Shown: positions 1 to 13,879 of the stretch, in pieces
How positions within the stretch are numbered: the stretch's first letter is position 1
Layout of the letters: every line of letters begins with the position of its first letter
Source of the DNA: Fasciolopsis buskii
Taxonomy: Eukaryota; Platyhelminthes; Trematoda; Plagiorchiida; Fasciolidae
Assembly: GCA_008360955.1 (NCBI GenBank)
Contig: LUCM01004076.1
Span: 283,485-347,484, forward strand
DNA length: 64,000 nt
Reading direction: 5' to 3'
Position numbers and translations under genes: made by a program
The notes under the pieces: generated by a model
Told to the model about the DNA's origin: nothing
Databases searched by the model: none
The model's input: the letters and a program-made list of their open reading frames with translations, nothing else

Positions 1-3000
1 CTGCGTACTGTTTACGTATACCTAAAGCACAAAAATACGTGTGTTAAACGGTATGTGAAGAATGGAATTTTACTGGCTTTATAAAATTTTTCGTTACCTT
101 CATGCAGTGATACTTTTAACGATATCCTTAAACAACTAATTAAGATGTTGACAAGTGGTATGCGATGAAATTGAGAGATTTAAATTAAACAAAAATATCG
201 GAGGACAGCAAGACGACCAAAGTTAAGCCCTCTTTAGAGCGATACTATAAAAGAAATTGCTTAACGATTTTGAAATTTCAAAAAAAACACCGCGGTGGGA
301 AATGTTTGTAATAGGCCAACGTTTCGGTTACTTTCAGAAAAGTTTAGAATTGGAAGATCACTCAAGGTAGCCGAAACGTCTGGTCACTAAAATCACTCAC
401 CAGCAGGCCATTTTTATATTTCAAAATCTTTAATGAACATTTTGCATGGCATATCCCTTTTCCGATCCAAACCGGATTACAGTAGGTTTTGATATGCTAG
501 AACAGATTACGTTTGTCAACAAAAACGCCAAACTTCCGAAACTTAAGGCCAACAGCTAAATGAACGTGAGAAATCGTAAATACCCACTCGTTAAGAGCCA
601 TCATCCGCAGTACTGTCCTGACTTGGTAGTAAGTTATTCCCATTATCTCTTCAGTTTAGTTTTGGTCAATGAATGGCTTAATCGATGGAAGTATGCGGGA
701 CTGTGGAAAATCGCTCAAAGAACATTTGCGAGATCAGAGAGATCAGTCTGTGCCGGAATGACACACCACACATTGTGATCGAGACTTTAGATCAAATCCG
801 AATCTACATTAGTTTGACAATGTGGATGTGATGATTTGCAAATAAACTTCTGGATCGCAAAACAACAAAAGATTCATCACTCAGCCAAATATGGACACCA
901 GAACTGATCTATCTTTTGCTCAGTAACGATAATGGAAGTGCTCTAAGGAGCTGTTCGGTTCACTATTCATCGCTTAAGTACCTGTCAGTTGACAAATAAC
1001 CATGTGTACCGTTAAAAGTACGTCGATGCGCACGTTTTAGTATTCACATGCTCATGCCGACTTTCGTCCTAAGCGGGTCACGTGTTCAGTGATAGTGGAA
1101 ACATGTTGACGAACCTGACTGACGTTTTGCCAGAATTGACCACATTTATTTGCGATAATCATTGGAATCAGACAATCGTGATATTCCGCAAACATTTTAC
1201 CTAAGCTCTAGTCAGCGGCTTGGATAACTTGACTGCGGCAACAGTTCTAGATTGTTCCACATCCTTTCGTGTCCACTTTATTAGTTGCTATTCAATAAGA
1301 ACAGCCCGAACTATTATTAGGTCCCATCAAATCATACTACATTAGAATTATACACTACATCAAAATTACTTTTCCCTTTGGTATGGGACATATGTGAATT
1401 GCTTTCAACCTTGGCAATCAGACTCTACAAAAACAGGACTAGATTTAAGTCCAGGCAAACGGTTGTATGAGAATCAACGGAAATTTCACCTGATATTAGT
1501 GTACACGATCAGTCTGCATAATTTCATTCAGGCAGCTGTTCAGTTGACAAAACTTATGACCAAAAAGTGGGTGCAGTTTAAACGATACACGTCTTGTGTT
1601 CCAGAGATTTTCACCCGTATCAAATCCAATGAGCCAACTTGCCCGGATTCCAGCGACCCCTTAGATGATGTTTGCCACGCCAACTGCTCAACTACACAGA
1701 CAGTCAATACTACTAACGGGCCAAATAAATGCCCTTATTCAGTACATACACACACATGAAGTCTATGAATGCCGTCGGGGTAACAACGCGAAGAACACCT
1801 CTGAAGGACAGCTGGCTTTGATGTCTTTCTTTCGTGGACACTGTGCATGTTCCGTCCGTAGTCCATGCGGCCTCATACCGTATGCAGCTGGGGCTAGAAC
1901 AGCTAAGATACCCCACCCAGCCGGAATATCAAATGGGTCATCGAACCTGCTAAAACGACGTAAACTTAGGGACAGATTCACGCAATATATATGGTAACAA
2001 GTCGGGTAGTTCGTAACGAAATTTCTTAACAACGTAAAGAAGAACAAAAAATTTCCCATCACGAATATACACCACAGTGCTGGGCCTGGAACTGAAGGAC
2101 AGGTAGAGCAAATAGCTTGAGTTGCGGATATTTTACTTGTTCAAGAGAATCTGGAAATATCGTTTTGGTCTTAAAAATGAAAATCCTATTTTGACACCAA
2201 GTTTAAAAATTTAATTCACTCTTATATCCGTTTACCGTCACAGCAAACTCAACCAGATCGATTCAGCACATGACCTCTTTTGATGAGTATCAAACACTGA
2301 GTATTCATACGTTGAATTTTCACTTATAATGGGCGCTGGTTCTTTTTGATTTTGTTCTGATTTACCAACTGCTTGACCGGATTCTTTTGCTAGCTTTCAT
2401 TCGTACGTGGCAAAATACGCTTGGCCATGAAAACACATGGTTCACTTTGATTTGTTTACTTCCCAGTGTCCTGTTTTTCTGTTCATAGACTACTGACTGG
2501 TTGATGTTGGTCAGTGCGCTTTATGTTGCCATCGATTGTCAATTACCAATTCATATTTGAATCCTATCCAACAATTAGTAACCGATGAAGTAGCACTTTT
2601 TTCGTCCTGTTGGAAACGGACTACGTTTGGTGCGGGAAGAAAATTAACAGCCCATGTTTATTGATTAGTAACTTTCTGACCACAGTTTAGTCTTGTGCAA
2701 GTGTCGACAGCCAACGTAACATCACCGATCAATTCCAATTTGAAAGAAGAGGGAATAGTATTTCTACAGTCCTTCCTTAGTGGTACCAAAGTGAAGCTTC
2801 GTTACTAATATATTATTGTTTTTTTTAAAGTACATTATTTCCAAGGTCAGATCACAACTGCACCAGTTCCCACACTGTTTCACATTGAAGTCAAGATTGT
2901 CAGATTGAGAGAAATGAACAGAAAAGTTCCACGAATGCTCCATATTGGTTACTTTTACGTAGGTCTGCACAGTGATCCACGCTACATAAGCTGATTCACT

Positions 3001-6000
3001 GAGAAGCGTATGATTACTTGCTCATAACCTTGAGATGTCGAAGTAGTCTTTTGTTTGCCACATGTGAAAAAGAGAAATGTCTTCATACAATGCCGAATAA
3101 TTTTAAAGTGAATTAAGACAACTTTGATAACAAACTGAAATGATATGGGAAGTTGCCTACTGATCATCTGAATCGATGATGTGACTACTTATCCAATGAC
3201 TATTTTGATAATGAGCGCCACCCATTACAGTGCCCCTGGGAGACATACGACCCATGTGACCACACCGTCAACCTCGTCACGCCACCCCAAAACCTAGGGA
3301 ATGTCTCAAAGAAAATGAACACCCTTACTAACCTTTATAATTAATGGAACGGATAATGCACGCTGACTTTGCAGCACGGATGCAGGCTCACTCAAGTAAC
3401 TAGCACTTCAAGCGGTGCATGAACTCAAGACTGAGCAGTCTAGAGTGGTGTGAGCTTAGCAAGTAAAAATGAAATTAAAGTTTCTTTAAGGCATATATTT
3501 GCATAAATCCCCAAAGCATGGTTGTCGGAATACCTACTGGTCAGTGGCCTCACTGAATTTCGACCCCCTTATTTTTGATTCATCAGTCGTATGGCTGGTT
3601 TATCAGTATTTACGAAAAAGGGCTCGAAAGTCACAACATAAGGTATCACACAAACCAGACAAAGAATCACCATAAACATCCGTCCTCAAGAGTTCTTTGG
3701 CTGCTGGGTTTGTTTGTCCAGCTGATTTCAGCTGTATCACTTAAGGTATTGGCCGAGACTCCACAGCTTGGACGGTGCCAGCACACGGTAACATCATATG
3801 AATCAGTGGTTACTTTTGCAACGTAGCTTAGTGGTGAACTGATAGAAGTTTACTACCTCAGAAGTGAATGATGTTGCCTGAATCGAGACAATCGAGAAAC
3901 GATCGAATTCATTTTGAGTTGGACAGCTTTATCGAGTTCTCTTCGGTGGTCGAACAGACTATAATTTTCTCTTAGACCGAAAACTATCTGCGAGGCATTC
4001 TGAAAGTGATGTCATTCGAGAAGAGTACCTAAGAACGCCTTTAACAGTTCCTATCAAATGCGGGATACATCACTAGAGAAAGGTAACCAACGAACCATGT
4101 AAAAAACCTCTAAATCACGTAATTTTTCCCTCACCTAACCTTTTGTCTCATTTGGTGTTTTGCTTTGGTATTTTCATTGCTAGAATATGAACGCAGTGTT
4201 TGTACGAGGTTTGGAATAAAACTGTGAGCCGCCCATTTATTTTCCGAAACTTTGCTGTTAGTTGACTTCAACCGAAAAAAATTTATTTTTTACCTCATTC
4301 TCTCCTAACAAAACGATGGTCAACTGATGCCCACACTGAATGGGAACAAATTTAAAGTAAATTGTACGTACCGAAAAAAGCAAGCTTCTGGTCACTTTGT
4401 TTCGAACCCATATTCGTGTGCTTACCATCTGTTTAGTGGCCAGAATTCGTTCATAAAAAGATGTTTGATTGAAAGCCCAAAAAAGAGAAAACATTCATGC
4501 GGCCAGGTCAATTAATACTTGTAATGTTGGCGACTTTGGACCAACATGCACTTGCTTTTCTGGTCTACCGGATACTGAGTGCCGGTTTCTGGTGCCGTTT
4601 CCCGTACATGACCAATGTTATCTGTCCAATCAGTGCAATTAATGCTCTTGATCCCCTGTGACATGTCCTTTCGTGAGCAGAATGACTTATTTGGTGCACA
4701 GTCCGGCCAGGCCCCATTGAACAAAAACCAATTGGGCGTGTACTTTCGGTTTCTCCCACACAATTCGGCTGCGTACACACGTCTAGGGAAATCGTGACCG
4801 AGGTGAACATTCACCGAATAGCCAACAGCAACTTCGAAAAAGAGTAAGGATGAGGGACCTGCAAATGTTTGCCCAATCCAATACATAGGCTATCTGGAAA
4901 AAAACGCATATTGAAAATTCCCCACATCCAATTTGAAGCAAATACATTAAAAGATGTTTCAGTTACGAATGTACGAATGTACAAGATGAAAAACACGTGC
5001 CCTTATCAGACGCAGCTAGTAGGTTCCAACTCAATCACCTTGATTGCCGTTGCTAGTTAAATACTGCAAATCCATTTCGTGAAATCGGTTCACTCGTGTA
5101 CGAAAACTTTGTTAATTGTTTATTGGGGAAATTATCAACAGAAACGCGAATCTGGTCACAAAATTCCCATCTCACTCGACACACGTTTAATCGATATACA
5201 AGGATATACGAGACAAATTAGGGAAATTCTTGTTAAACCGGCTCGGTAATATATTTGGGTTCTGAATAACGGGGCAGTGTTTTTGGCTGCGTTCGTATGT
5301 TGTTCTTTTTCCGATGAAGCAATGTCCCAACGGAGTAGATCAGATACCGCCAGGTGAAGTCCTCACAGGTCACTTGATACATCGTGTGGTCGAAATAGAA
5401 AATTGCTAGTCAACAATTTCCCATAATGTTGTTTTTGACAGCTCGGACAATAGGACTAAGACTGACACGAGGTCAGGTGTCAACATCTCCATTGGATTAT
5501 TCTTGCTGGGCGCATACTAACCGATAGGCTTAGCGTAATGAAGCGAAGTGAATCATCTTGAACCGGTCCACAAGATAACAAGCGCGAGCTAGCCAAATGT
5601 ACGGACGATGAAGACCGTATTCCATTTATTTGCCTGAAGATAAAATACAAATTGTGGTAGGCAGGGAAATAGTAAAGAACTGTTCGCTCTTCGGCTTTAC
5701 GCCTATTTTATCGTTGGCCAACAGTTGGTCCCATTAGTGAAATAACCATACCAAATGCCCAAACCCACGGCATCGTCGTAGCACCCACGAGTCAACATCA
5801 GTCCAGTTGCTTTCTAAGGAAGATGGGAAGTTTTTAGTGAGAATATTTTTTCTAGGGCTACAAGCCTGTGAAGTACGCAAACTGAACGTTCGTGCAGCCC
5901 AGCTACCTAGTATTGGTATTACTAATAACCGGGTTGGTATTAGTCGTAGTAACATCCTTCTAATTTCTTTATGTGCCATACAATAAACATATAGTATTTT

Positions 6001-6611
6001 TGTGATTGGGCATGGTGGCCTCAAGAATGTTTACGAAAGGGGAAGTTGATCAACCGAGGAATGAGCAAAACGATGATCGTCAAGCTCATGCACGAAAGCA
6101 AAGCTCTACCTCCTCAGATTTATCAAATCAGAGTTCTCTGTTCTTGATGACTGCCGTTTTCCCAATGGGAAAGGACTTGAGAATGACAGGGGTGGGTTTT
6201 CGGATCACATCCAAAAGCAGTTGTCTAGATGAACTTACGTTTTCAAAGTGTGTAAATCAACTTCACATCTGGATCGCGGACTAATTGCAAAAACATAAAG
6301 AACTTTGCTCAGATTTAGTCGCTCAGGAAAGCCGTTGCTTGCGAGCTGGAATTTAGGCAACACAAATTTAAAGGCCAGAATGTAAGCAGGCCTTCGACAG
6401 TTTGGTAATTAAATCATAAATGGACTTGTCATCCATACATACGTCCCGTGATTTACTTGAGGCTCTCATGCCAAAGACCAAGGTGTGTAAAACAAGTGTG
6501 ACAATGGTTTGACAGAAGCGTACCACATATGCATAAGCGAGTGGCACTTATCGCTGCAAAACAGTACGTAAGTTTCCCGAAATTTTCACACGTGATCCGT
6601 TAGCATTTCCG
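1..6611. other. Gene-poor sequence, nothing recognised
   Basis: No domain, RNA gene or mobile-element signature was recognised on either strand. The longest reading frames are 110 codons (1665-1997, +) and 124 codons (4512-4886, -). Both lie in slightly GC-richer blocks and neither resembles a family I know. A minus-strand frame at 5734-6024 has a short stretch faintly like the start of an RTE endonuclease, but the similarity is not carried downstream. It is probably old repeat and intergenic or intronic DNA. Confidence 0.6.
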
Positions 6612-7400
6612 CTTCTTCCTTTTTATTTCGAGAAAATCCTCAGGACTGGATGATCTTAACCCCCGGGGTGTTCAGGGAGTGTACGACCACATCCACGCCT
6701 GTTTCCCACTGTTCTATTCAATGCACAAAAGACCGAAAAATTCCCAAATGCTGGAGGCCAGCAGGCATTATCTCCGTTCCCCAGGGGAATTTTCCAGAAC
6801 TTCACTACCTTGCCTGGACTTCAGTTACTGTTTTTGATAAATTGGTTCGCTCGCACATGAAGTCTCCCCCAAACGCTTGTCGATCCCCACGGTCCACCCT
6901 CGATGCAGCTATCCACCTGGCATTCAACATTCTTTCGTCACTCAATAAAAATCCTAAAGCAGTTAAGGCATATGCCCATGATCACTATGAAGTTATTAAT
7001 TCTGTCTAAAGGAACGAGCTGCTCTCCCTTTTCTTCCGTTCGGGTATCCAGCCCGCCAGTATTTTTCTGCTGACCTATTATTTTCATAACCGTTAACAAT
7101 CCTCGCATTACATTGGCACCAGCACTTCGTCTGGCATCGCTGAACTTAGTGCCCTTCAATGGACCAAGTCGTCGCTGTTTATTTTCAACTTAAATGTTTC
7201 CCATCCCAACTTCTAGTCGAATATCAAACGGTGCAGTTTTTAGTTGACCGTATCTTTTAACTCCCCTACCCCAACACGTGGAACAATCATCACGAAGATT
7301 TCAGAACGGTCAACTACACACAAATTAGTTATTAATCCTCCCTAGCACGGCGACCTTCTATCCACCAATCAGAAAACACCACATTCCCCGATTCTAATGC
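6612..7400 (+). mobile_element. CR1-like LINE reverse transcriptase relic
   Basis: This is a decayed piece of a non-LTR retrotransposon ORF2, the reverse transcriptase that copies element RNA at the target site. The region begins near codons reading SGLDDLNPRVF, the fingers motif seen in CR1-group elements. One frame is then open at 6650-7009 with a segment like VFDKLVRSHMKSPP and an STLDAAIHLAFNILSSLN stretch, where CR1-type RTs have the ST-D-A block. The catalytic block that should read as an aspartate-containing F-DYSSAF is altered to HDHYEVINSV. Similarity continues through a shifted frame (SLFFRSGIQPA, TYYFHNR) to HKLVINPP near 7318-7341. Stops and frameshifts separate the blocks and no YADD box remains at its expected place. 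There is no endonuclease part and no 3' end, so this is a truncated dead copy. The clade is inferred from motif style; it could be a near relative such as a Jockey-group element. Confidence 0.72.
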
Positions 7401-7791
7401 ATTTCGTACTCCTGTATTATTTAATGGAGTATAGTTGATTAACTCAGATTCAGCAACACACCTCAGTTAGATAATCCGTCGAAGCTTTAGTTGATCATGG
7501 TACATCATCCATTTTTTCACTAAAATCAGACCAATAATTTTATATTTATACCGCGAATTCTATGCCATGCCAACAAAACTTATCAAACTTTTTGTTTTAC
7601 TCCTGGTTGTTCTGCCCGGTCTGATGTCCGAAGATTTAAAATTAATTCCCAAATCACGTAAGCTTTGTTCTCTTGTGGAATTCACTGATATCATGGTCCA
7701 CTCAGTTTATCATCTCGCGACATAGCAAAATTCATGAAAAATTTCCACAAAATTACTCGCTGATTTTAGCCGATTTTAGTGAATTTTAAGG

Positions 7792-7794
<3 letters not shown>

Positions 7795-7834
<40 letters not shown>
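7795..7834. repeat. (AT)n microsatellite, about 20 units
   Basis: Uninterrupted alternating A and T occupies this interval. The flank on the right begins immediately with GCTGACGAT, so the last TAT of the repeat forms the tyrosine codon of a YADD-like motif. Confidence 0.97.
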
Positions 7835-7836
<2 letters not shown>

Positions 7837-7900
7837 TGACGATGTCATTCTCACCGGGCGATCCACACGCCAAATTCAGCGATCAACAAGGATCAAATAG
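7832..7900 (+). mobile_element. Scrap of reverse transcriptase with YADD motif
   Basis: Twenty-two codons open with YADDVILTG and run to a TAG stop. This matches the metal-binding active-site block of non-LTR reverse transcriptases, where the two aspartates hold catalytic Mg. Nothing upstream is readable because the AT repeat abuts the tyrosine codon, and nothing recognisable follows. It may be a short relic joined to a microsatellite, or a chance match: a 7-9 residue motif is weak evidence. A connection with the CR1-like relic ending about 430 bp earlier is possible but unproven. Confidence 0.35.
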
Positions 7901-10900
7901 CTATACATTGATCCCATGGTTTCTTAGTGGTAAGATGAGCGATAGTATCACGGGTTGAATTATTTCATGAAATATATTTCCTCGTCCCGTCACTTGTTCC
8001 AGTCACAGTCAACTCTATGCAAACACCCGAGCTCACACCCGTCCTACCACTCCGCATTTAGCCTGGATTTTAAACAACTTCCAACATGTAATGTCTCAAC
8101 CCAATAAACGGTCGAACTAATTAAAATGCAGCTAACCACTAACTTCCATGCATTGATTTCATTGATTTTACGTTGTGAGTGATTTTCGGGTAGGTGAAAA
8201 CCGAATATTCGTATCTAAGCAGTACGTAAATCGCGCAAAAACACGGACTGACTGAGCTGGCATTAGACGGTGTTGGATACTCCCAGGGATATACTTACAC
8301 CATATGACATCTTCAGTCGTTAATGGTTCAACCGCATCCCTCCCCCTTTGGATGCCACAGTCTTTCAAGCTACTGCCTTCATTCACAACTCGGACGTAAC
8401 AAGAAGCTGGTTACTATCCCGAGGAATGGAGTATAACTCTTTCGTGAACATCCCTGCCTGATCTCCATCAAAACGGTTTCTCACCAGTAGGTCGGGTTCT
8501 GGTGCTGCATGATGAATTACCTGAAAGCCACATTAAATTCTTTGTCACCAAAAACTAACCAAGTAAAGTTGTTTAGGAAACTGCTGATCAATAGAGATGG
8601 AGGGGGTATGCACGGGTCGACAAGCGGATAACTTTACGGTTGGGATATAATTCCGATCCTTCCATTACTTATGCCGAAATCCATGTCAAGTTTTCAAGAT
8701 GTGACTGTGACACGTGATCTCAAGGCTATATAATAAGGACATAAATAGGAATATCAAAAATCTGTTTCGCGGTCAAATTTAATAGTCTTCGAGATATTCC
8801 GGCACCAAAATGATACTTGACGTCACTAGTTGCACTGGTCCCTTTCACTGTCTGGCAAAAAATAAAACTCCCAAGTGTCAAAAATTGTGTGGGAAGATCT
8901 GAAAACGAGGGATCGTAAAATTTCACTGTGCAGTTTACAGTTAGTTTACCAAATGTAAACAGTTGTGGTTCCAAATCCGCTCATTTACTAGTTATGAAGA
9001 TCGTGTGTCCTAATTGATTGTTATCCTGCCCAGTCGATATCTGAGAGCCGTCGTCAACCAGTTTATCAAAAAGTGGCATCAGTCGGCTGTCAGTTATGCT
9101 ACCTCGCGAGTGATCTGTGGCGAGGGTTTGTGAAGGTATGTAAGCTGCCCATTAGAGCTAGATCGGTCAATTTAGAACTACCAGCAGTTCCTAGTGAACG
9201 TTCAGAATCAGAAGTGAGGGAAAAACTGCGATGGAGTTCGAAAAACTGTCAGGCGAGGCTGCTAATGGATGTCAAAGGTTTAAGACACGCGAACTTATGT
9301 CCGGTCAACAAGATTGGCTAACAGACCGCTTTAACATCAGTGCGTGGGTCAGGAGAGCCATAGATTACAAACCGGAGAACAAAGTCGAGATCAGTCACGC
9401 CCTAACTTAGGAGCAAAGTGAATGTGGTCACTTTTTAGTCGAAAGCTGAAGCATTTAGAGGGAAACTAAGAAAGCAGCGCACTAGTATAGGGATGGTTGG
9501 ACAGAAGAATACCGGGTAGGCATACCTGAAGAGCGGCAACAACCGCAAAACCGGTCGTATGCTGCCGGACAAATTTTGTTTACCCATCCATATGTAAAAC
9601 ATACTAGTGAGAAGAGGAACCAATAGTTTCGGGTCTTGTGTTCCCTTTCTGAATGTTAGCCTTGTCTGACTGACGAAAATCCTTTGATGAATCACCATGT
9701 GATTCTTAATTGGACTCATCATCCATTCACGCTCCAAACTGTTCAAATGAGATTCTCGTGAGAACATGCATAGGCTTGAATGACCTAGGATTTGTCACAT
9801 CGTGATTCTGGGTGTCGTGGTGACGTGAACACGTTTCGCTGTAGAAGTTGAAATTAGCATCCGAGCCACGCTCATGTGTGATCCAGTTTGGTTGGGGGTG
9901 GGAGTTGTCTGCAGCTAGTGGAAGACCTAAGTTCAAAATGTACCGAATGATTTTATACAAGTTTGGGACTGGCTGTCCTAAGCCCAATCACGTTGTAATT
10001 TTCCACGGCTTTTCTTCATCATTCTTTTAAATCATGTACATCTTACTTTGTTATTGTTAAGAAAACCCGAAAAGTTCGAAAATGACTTTTTGAGTTCGAA
10101 ATCTCAATAGTAAATTTGGCGAGGTTTTCTCATTTTTTCATTCTACTCCCCCGGTTTTCGTAATCCTACTTACTTCATCACGATCAGTCTCATTAGTATC
10201 GTGGTTACCGTCATCGGTAATGCAACTTTACATTTCGATTTTCTTTTACATTATACTTGAATTGAAAATAATATTTGCCCTAATTTCCTTAATTGCTAGT
10301 TGGAATTTCACTTCACGTGCTAAATCCAAATGGTGTAGTTAAGAATCTGTTCGATCTGACAACAGCGTGATGATCTGTGCAAAAATAAATTATTCCATTG
10401 ATCGCCATCGGAGATAATTGTTCGTGTTTATCGGTTCATTAGATCTGACCACCACCAACATCATCATTGCATTTTACCTGTCTCAAGGCGGGGTTTCTTT
10501 TCTGATGTTGTTGTTTCAATCTCGTAGAGTGATCATATTCCACAGTACACCGTTAGTTCACTCTGTTTTCCCTAACTTAGATTTTTCTTCACTGAGCACA
10601 CACAAGTGTCACTAGCACACACATCCCATTCAAAAAGTAGTGCGAATTTTTACATCTCCATTGGAACGCAAGATTGTAAGTCAGCCGTAATGTGATAAGC
10701 AACGTTTAGCGACTCTCACCCGGTTGAATGGTCGAACTGTTCACACGGTTCCAACCCCGAGTCGTGGGAACCAATAACGAGGGCGGCTGTTCTAGTGCAC
10801 GATACACCGTGACGGGGATGGCTACACATGCAGCAGTGTTCTCAGGTCAGCTTTTTAATGTTGGCTTTGATAAAGTCTTAATGGACTTAAAGCAAATTTG

Positions 10901-13879
10901 GAAGAAATATGATCGCTGATATGAAATAACACTCCTGGTCAGAAGGTAAATCGCCATAAAACGAACAAGGCTAGGTAAACCGGGAACGGGATAAATTAAG
11001 GGAAGTTTTCCGGAGGGAAATATACATAACGGAATAAATTATGTCTGCTTGCAAAACGTATCCGGGGCAGTTTCGCAGCATCTGGTCAAGGGCATTGTAC
11101 AGTAATTGTTTATGTAGACAATAAATTAAAAACAATAAAGACTGAAGTACTAAGAAAAGAGATAACACGTCATATGGGACCAACGATAACGAATAGCAAG
11201 GGAAAGCAAATGCTCAAATCGTCTCACTATAAAGCCAAACTATTAGGATATTGGATATTGAATGATCATAGTCATTACTCCGGCCAAAGTTCAACGCCGA
11301 TAAACTTGACGACCGGTGAGTTTTAACCACAGAAAACTAATATAGACGACTTGATCATGATTAGTAAATGAATGTTTGTGTCTGCTCAAATTGACTGCCT
11401 TCTCAAGAACTAGGACGGAACGGAAGATAGAGTCGATAGCCAATGACGAATCGAGGCCAGAACAGATGTCCTCTTTCCTTTTTGATTTTAAACACCCGGA
11501 TCCCAGTCCTGACACCATGTTAAGGAAACTTTAATCCTTGTTTCTAAGTCCACTCTTCAGTTAGCCAACCCTCCCCCTAAATCGGCATCGTCTAGGCGAG
11601 AACAACTAAGCTAAACCGGCACGAAATCTCGTTTCATTTAATGAATTAAAATATTTATGAGCTATTTTGCTTGCATATTTGTGCCTATACCACCGCCATT
11701 ATGTTATCGACTGTCCAGTTCGAGCTTTGATTTTCCCATCTTGTATGATGCATTTCACCTAATTAGGTTAACGCCCTTTTGTTGTCGAATCCGGACCGCT
11801 CACAACTTACGAAATGACGTTCTCAGCTTTCATATCCATACTCTTACCTTCCAGTCACGCCACTGGGTCAGCTGGGAGCTGGCAGCCAATGACTTCACTG
11901 CATCTGAATCTGGTCTTTCCGTCTGTGCTCGCCCTTTGTCTGACACGATCGGATTGCACTCATACCTGTGCATTGATTTCGTTTCGCCTGGCACGGCCCA
12001 TCATCGCGAAACCACCGGCAACCAATGAAATAGCTTTATCGGACTTAGATCCAGTGCCAGTCAAACTAACGTCCCCTCACGCAAATTGATATGCGATTTG
12101 TGCTGACTGCAAAGCTTAACTTTAAACCTAAGAGTATCTAGTGCTTCCAAATATATCAGAATAACGTGTTCTTCGTAGTCCTCGAAAAGGTCTTAAATGT
12201 GTTCGGAAAGCTGACGCCGTGTTTCTACTCAATTAAGTGTTGCAGATTTGACGACCATACTGTCGGGTCTTAGTCGATGATATCTTCTTGGGGAACGGTT
12301 TGAACTACACTAAAATGTGTTCGAGAATTCAGTGACACAGCTGTCCCTCTGTACTACCAGTATAAATTCCGGAGCGTTCACATATGCATTGATAGACAGT
12401 TCGATTTGGTGCAACAAAGCGGTGAACCTTTCTCCGAATTTAGTCGGGCCCCGTAAGTGCTTGATGACTGAATTCATGACCTTACTAATCATTCTACTGA
12501 TGTGGTCAAATGTGACGGGCAGTTTTAGGAAGACTCTCGGCTATTCTGTATCGTATGACTTGGGGATAGGGGGTGACCAGGCTGTGAACGAGTTTCGCTG
12601 GGTGCCCTTAAACAGTAGTGGTTACTGAGTATTTACAATGTATTTTTTGTCTGCCTACACGTAGAATCGAACCAAAAGCACTTAAAAAGTCATGTTTCTA
12701 CTTTTCATTCACGATAAAAAAATTTGCATACAAGCTAAATTTTCACGAATTATCAGTGAAGGGCTGTCAGAGCATTGTGTGGTCTGTCACTCTTGTCGGC
12801 AATCGTCGGCACTGAATGTGTATTAGACCGAACCAGGACTTCAGTCCGGAATGAGAAATTGTGGATGGAACATTAAAGGTGTCAGGCTTTAATGAGACCA
12901 TATGAAACTCACGTGACGTGATCCCGCTGCTTCGTGAAGAGTTAATAATTCGTATCAGGACTGTAGCGTCCCTCCATCACTGACGAGTTCGGTCAGACAT
13001 GTACTTTCGTAACAGTAGTGGTTAGATAATTCTTATTATTCATTCAATTACCATGTCATCAAACGTTTCACCAAAAAGTCCAAACTGATCAACCACAATG
13101 AGAAGCCTAATGCCACTTCATACGTCATTCTATTTCTTTTTTATTTGTTGATTTGACAGCAGTCTCCGGCTGCGGAACACACGGATATACTACAGATTTC
13201 AATGTTTCTGTTGAAGACATCATCAGAGGTCAACAGTTGTGAATAATTGCTACCGATCCAGTCAGCTTTGGCGCTCTCAGGTTCGCATGAAAGTAACCTC
13301 TGCTTAACGTATGCACAACGGCAAGTGTGTTTCAGTATCGGTTGAGCGGAAAGGAGGCCGAAACCAATAGCAGAGTGACCAGTGGTGATAAAGTTCAAAG
13401 TGAAACAGTCGCACGTGGAAATTAAGGCGCCAAACATCTGATCACCATCATCCTAGCGTGACACTCACTGTTAGCAGACATTAATCAATCAATGAAATAA
13501 AAATAGATTTTGCGCTTGTCGCAAGCGGATTGACATAAAAACCCATGGATTGTTTGCAGTGCACACGTGCAAAATGGAAGGCTACCCTAGGAACGTGCAG
13601 TAAAACGACATTCACCGATAACTGTGACCGATTTCACCAGTTTTCATTCACATTCTGATCGCACGTCATTGGGTTTAACATTTCGAACTGAACTTAAGCA
13701 AATGGTAAATACGCGAATGAACGATGAGTCCCGATGCGAATTCCAATCGCCGGGATATTCTTAGTACCATTAATTGTTTGGTTTCAGATTGCAGCCATTT
13801 CACCATGTTGCCGAATCGAGTTTGCATGTCGCTGCAAGCACGGTTCAGTGAGATAATGCTATGGGATAAGTTTCCAGTT
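7901..13879. other. Gene-poor sequence, nothing recognised
   Basis: No recognisable gene, RNA or element was found. Short frames occur, for example 9435-9767 (-), 11657-12028 and 11814-12089 (+, overlapping frames in a GC-richer block) and 12317-12628 (+). None shows a known motif. An 82-codon minus frame at 8726-8974 looks fairly protein-like but was not identified. Confidence 0.6.

Noticed and set aside
1880..1960. Minus-strand GGTTCGATGACC, similar to a tRNA B box, as a possible SINE or tRNA
   Set aside because: No A box at the proper distance and no cloverleaf can be drawn.
4512..4886. 124-codon minus-strand frame in a GC-richer block
   Set aside because: Other long frames overlap it on both strands, no motif was recognised and the sequence reads as non-coding.
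5734..6024. Minus-strand frame with ILGSWAARTF, resembling the LGSWNVRTL start of RTE endonucleases
   Set aside because: Only about ten residues agree and the expected downstream blocks (acidic residue, LSEVR, H-G-A) are missing in all three frames.
11657..12089. Two overlapping plus-strand frames of 123 and 91 codons
   Set aside because: Being open in two frames at once points to composition rather than coding. The hydrophobic N-terminus of the second is not convincing as a signal peptide.
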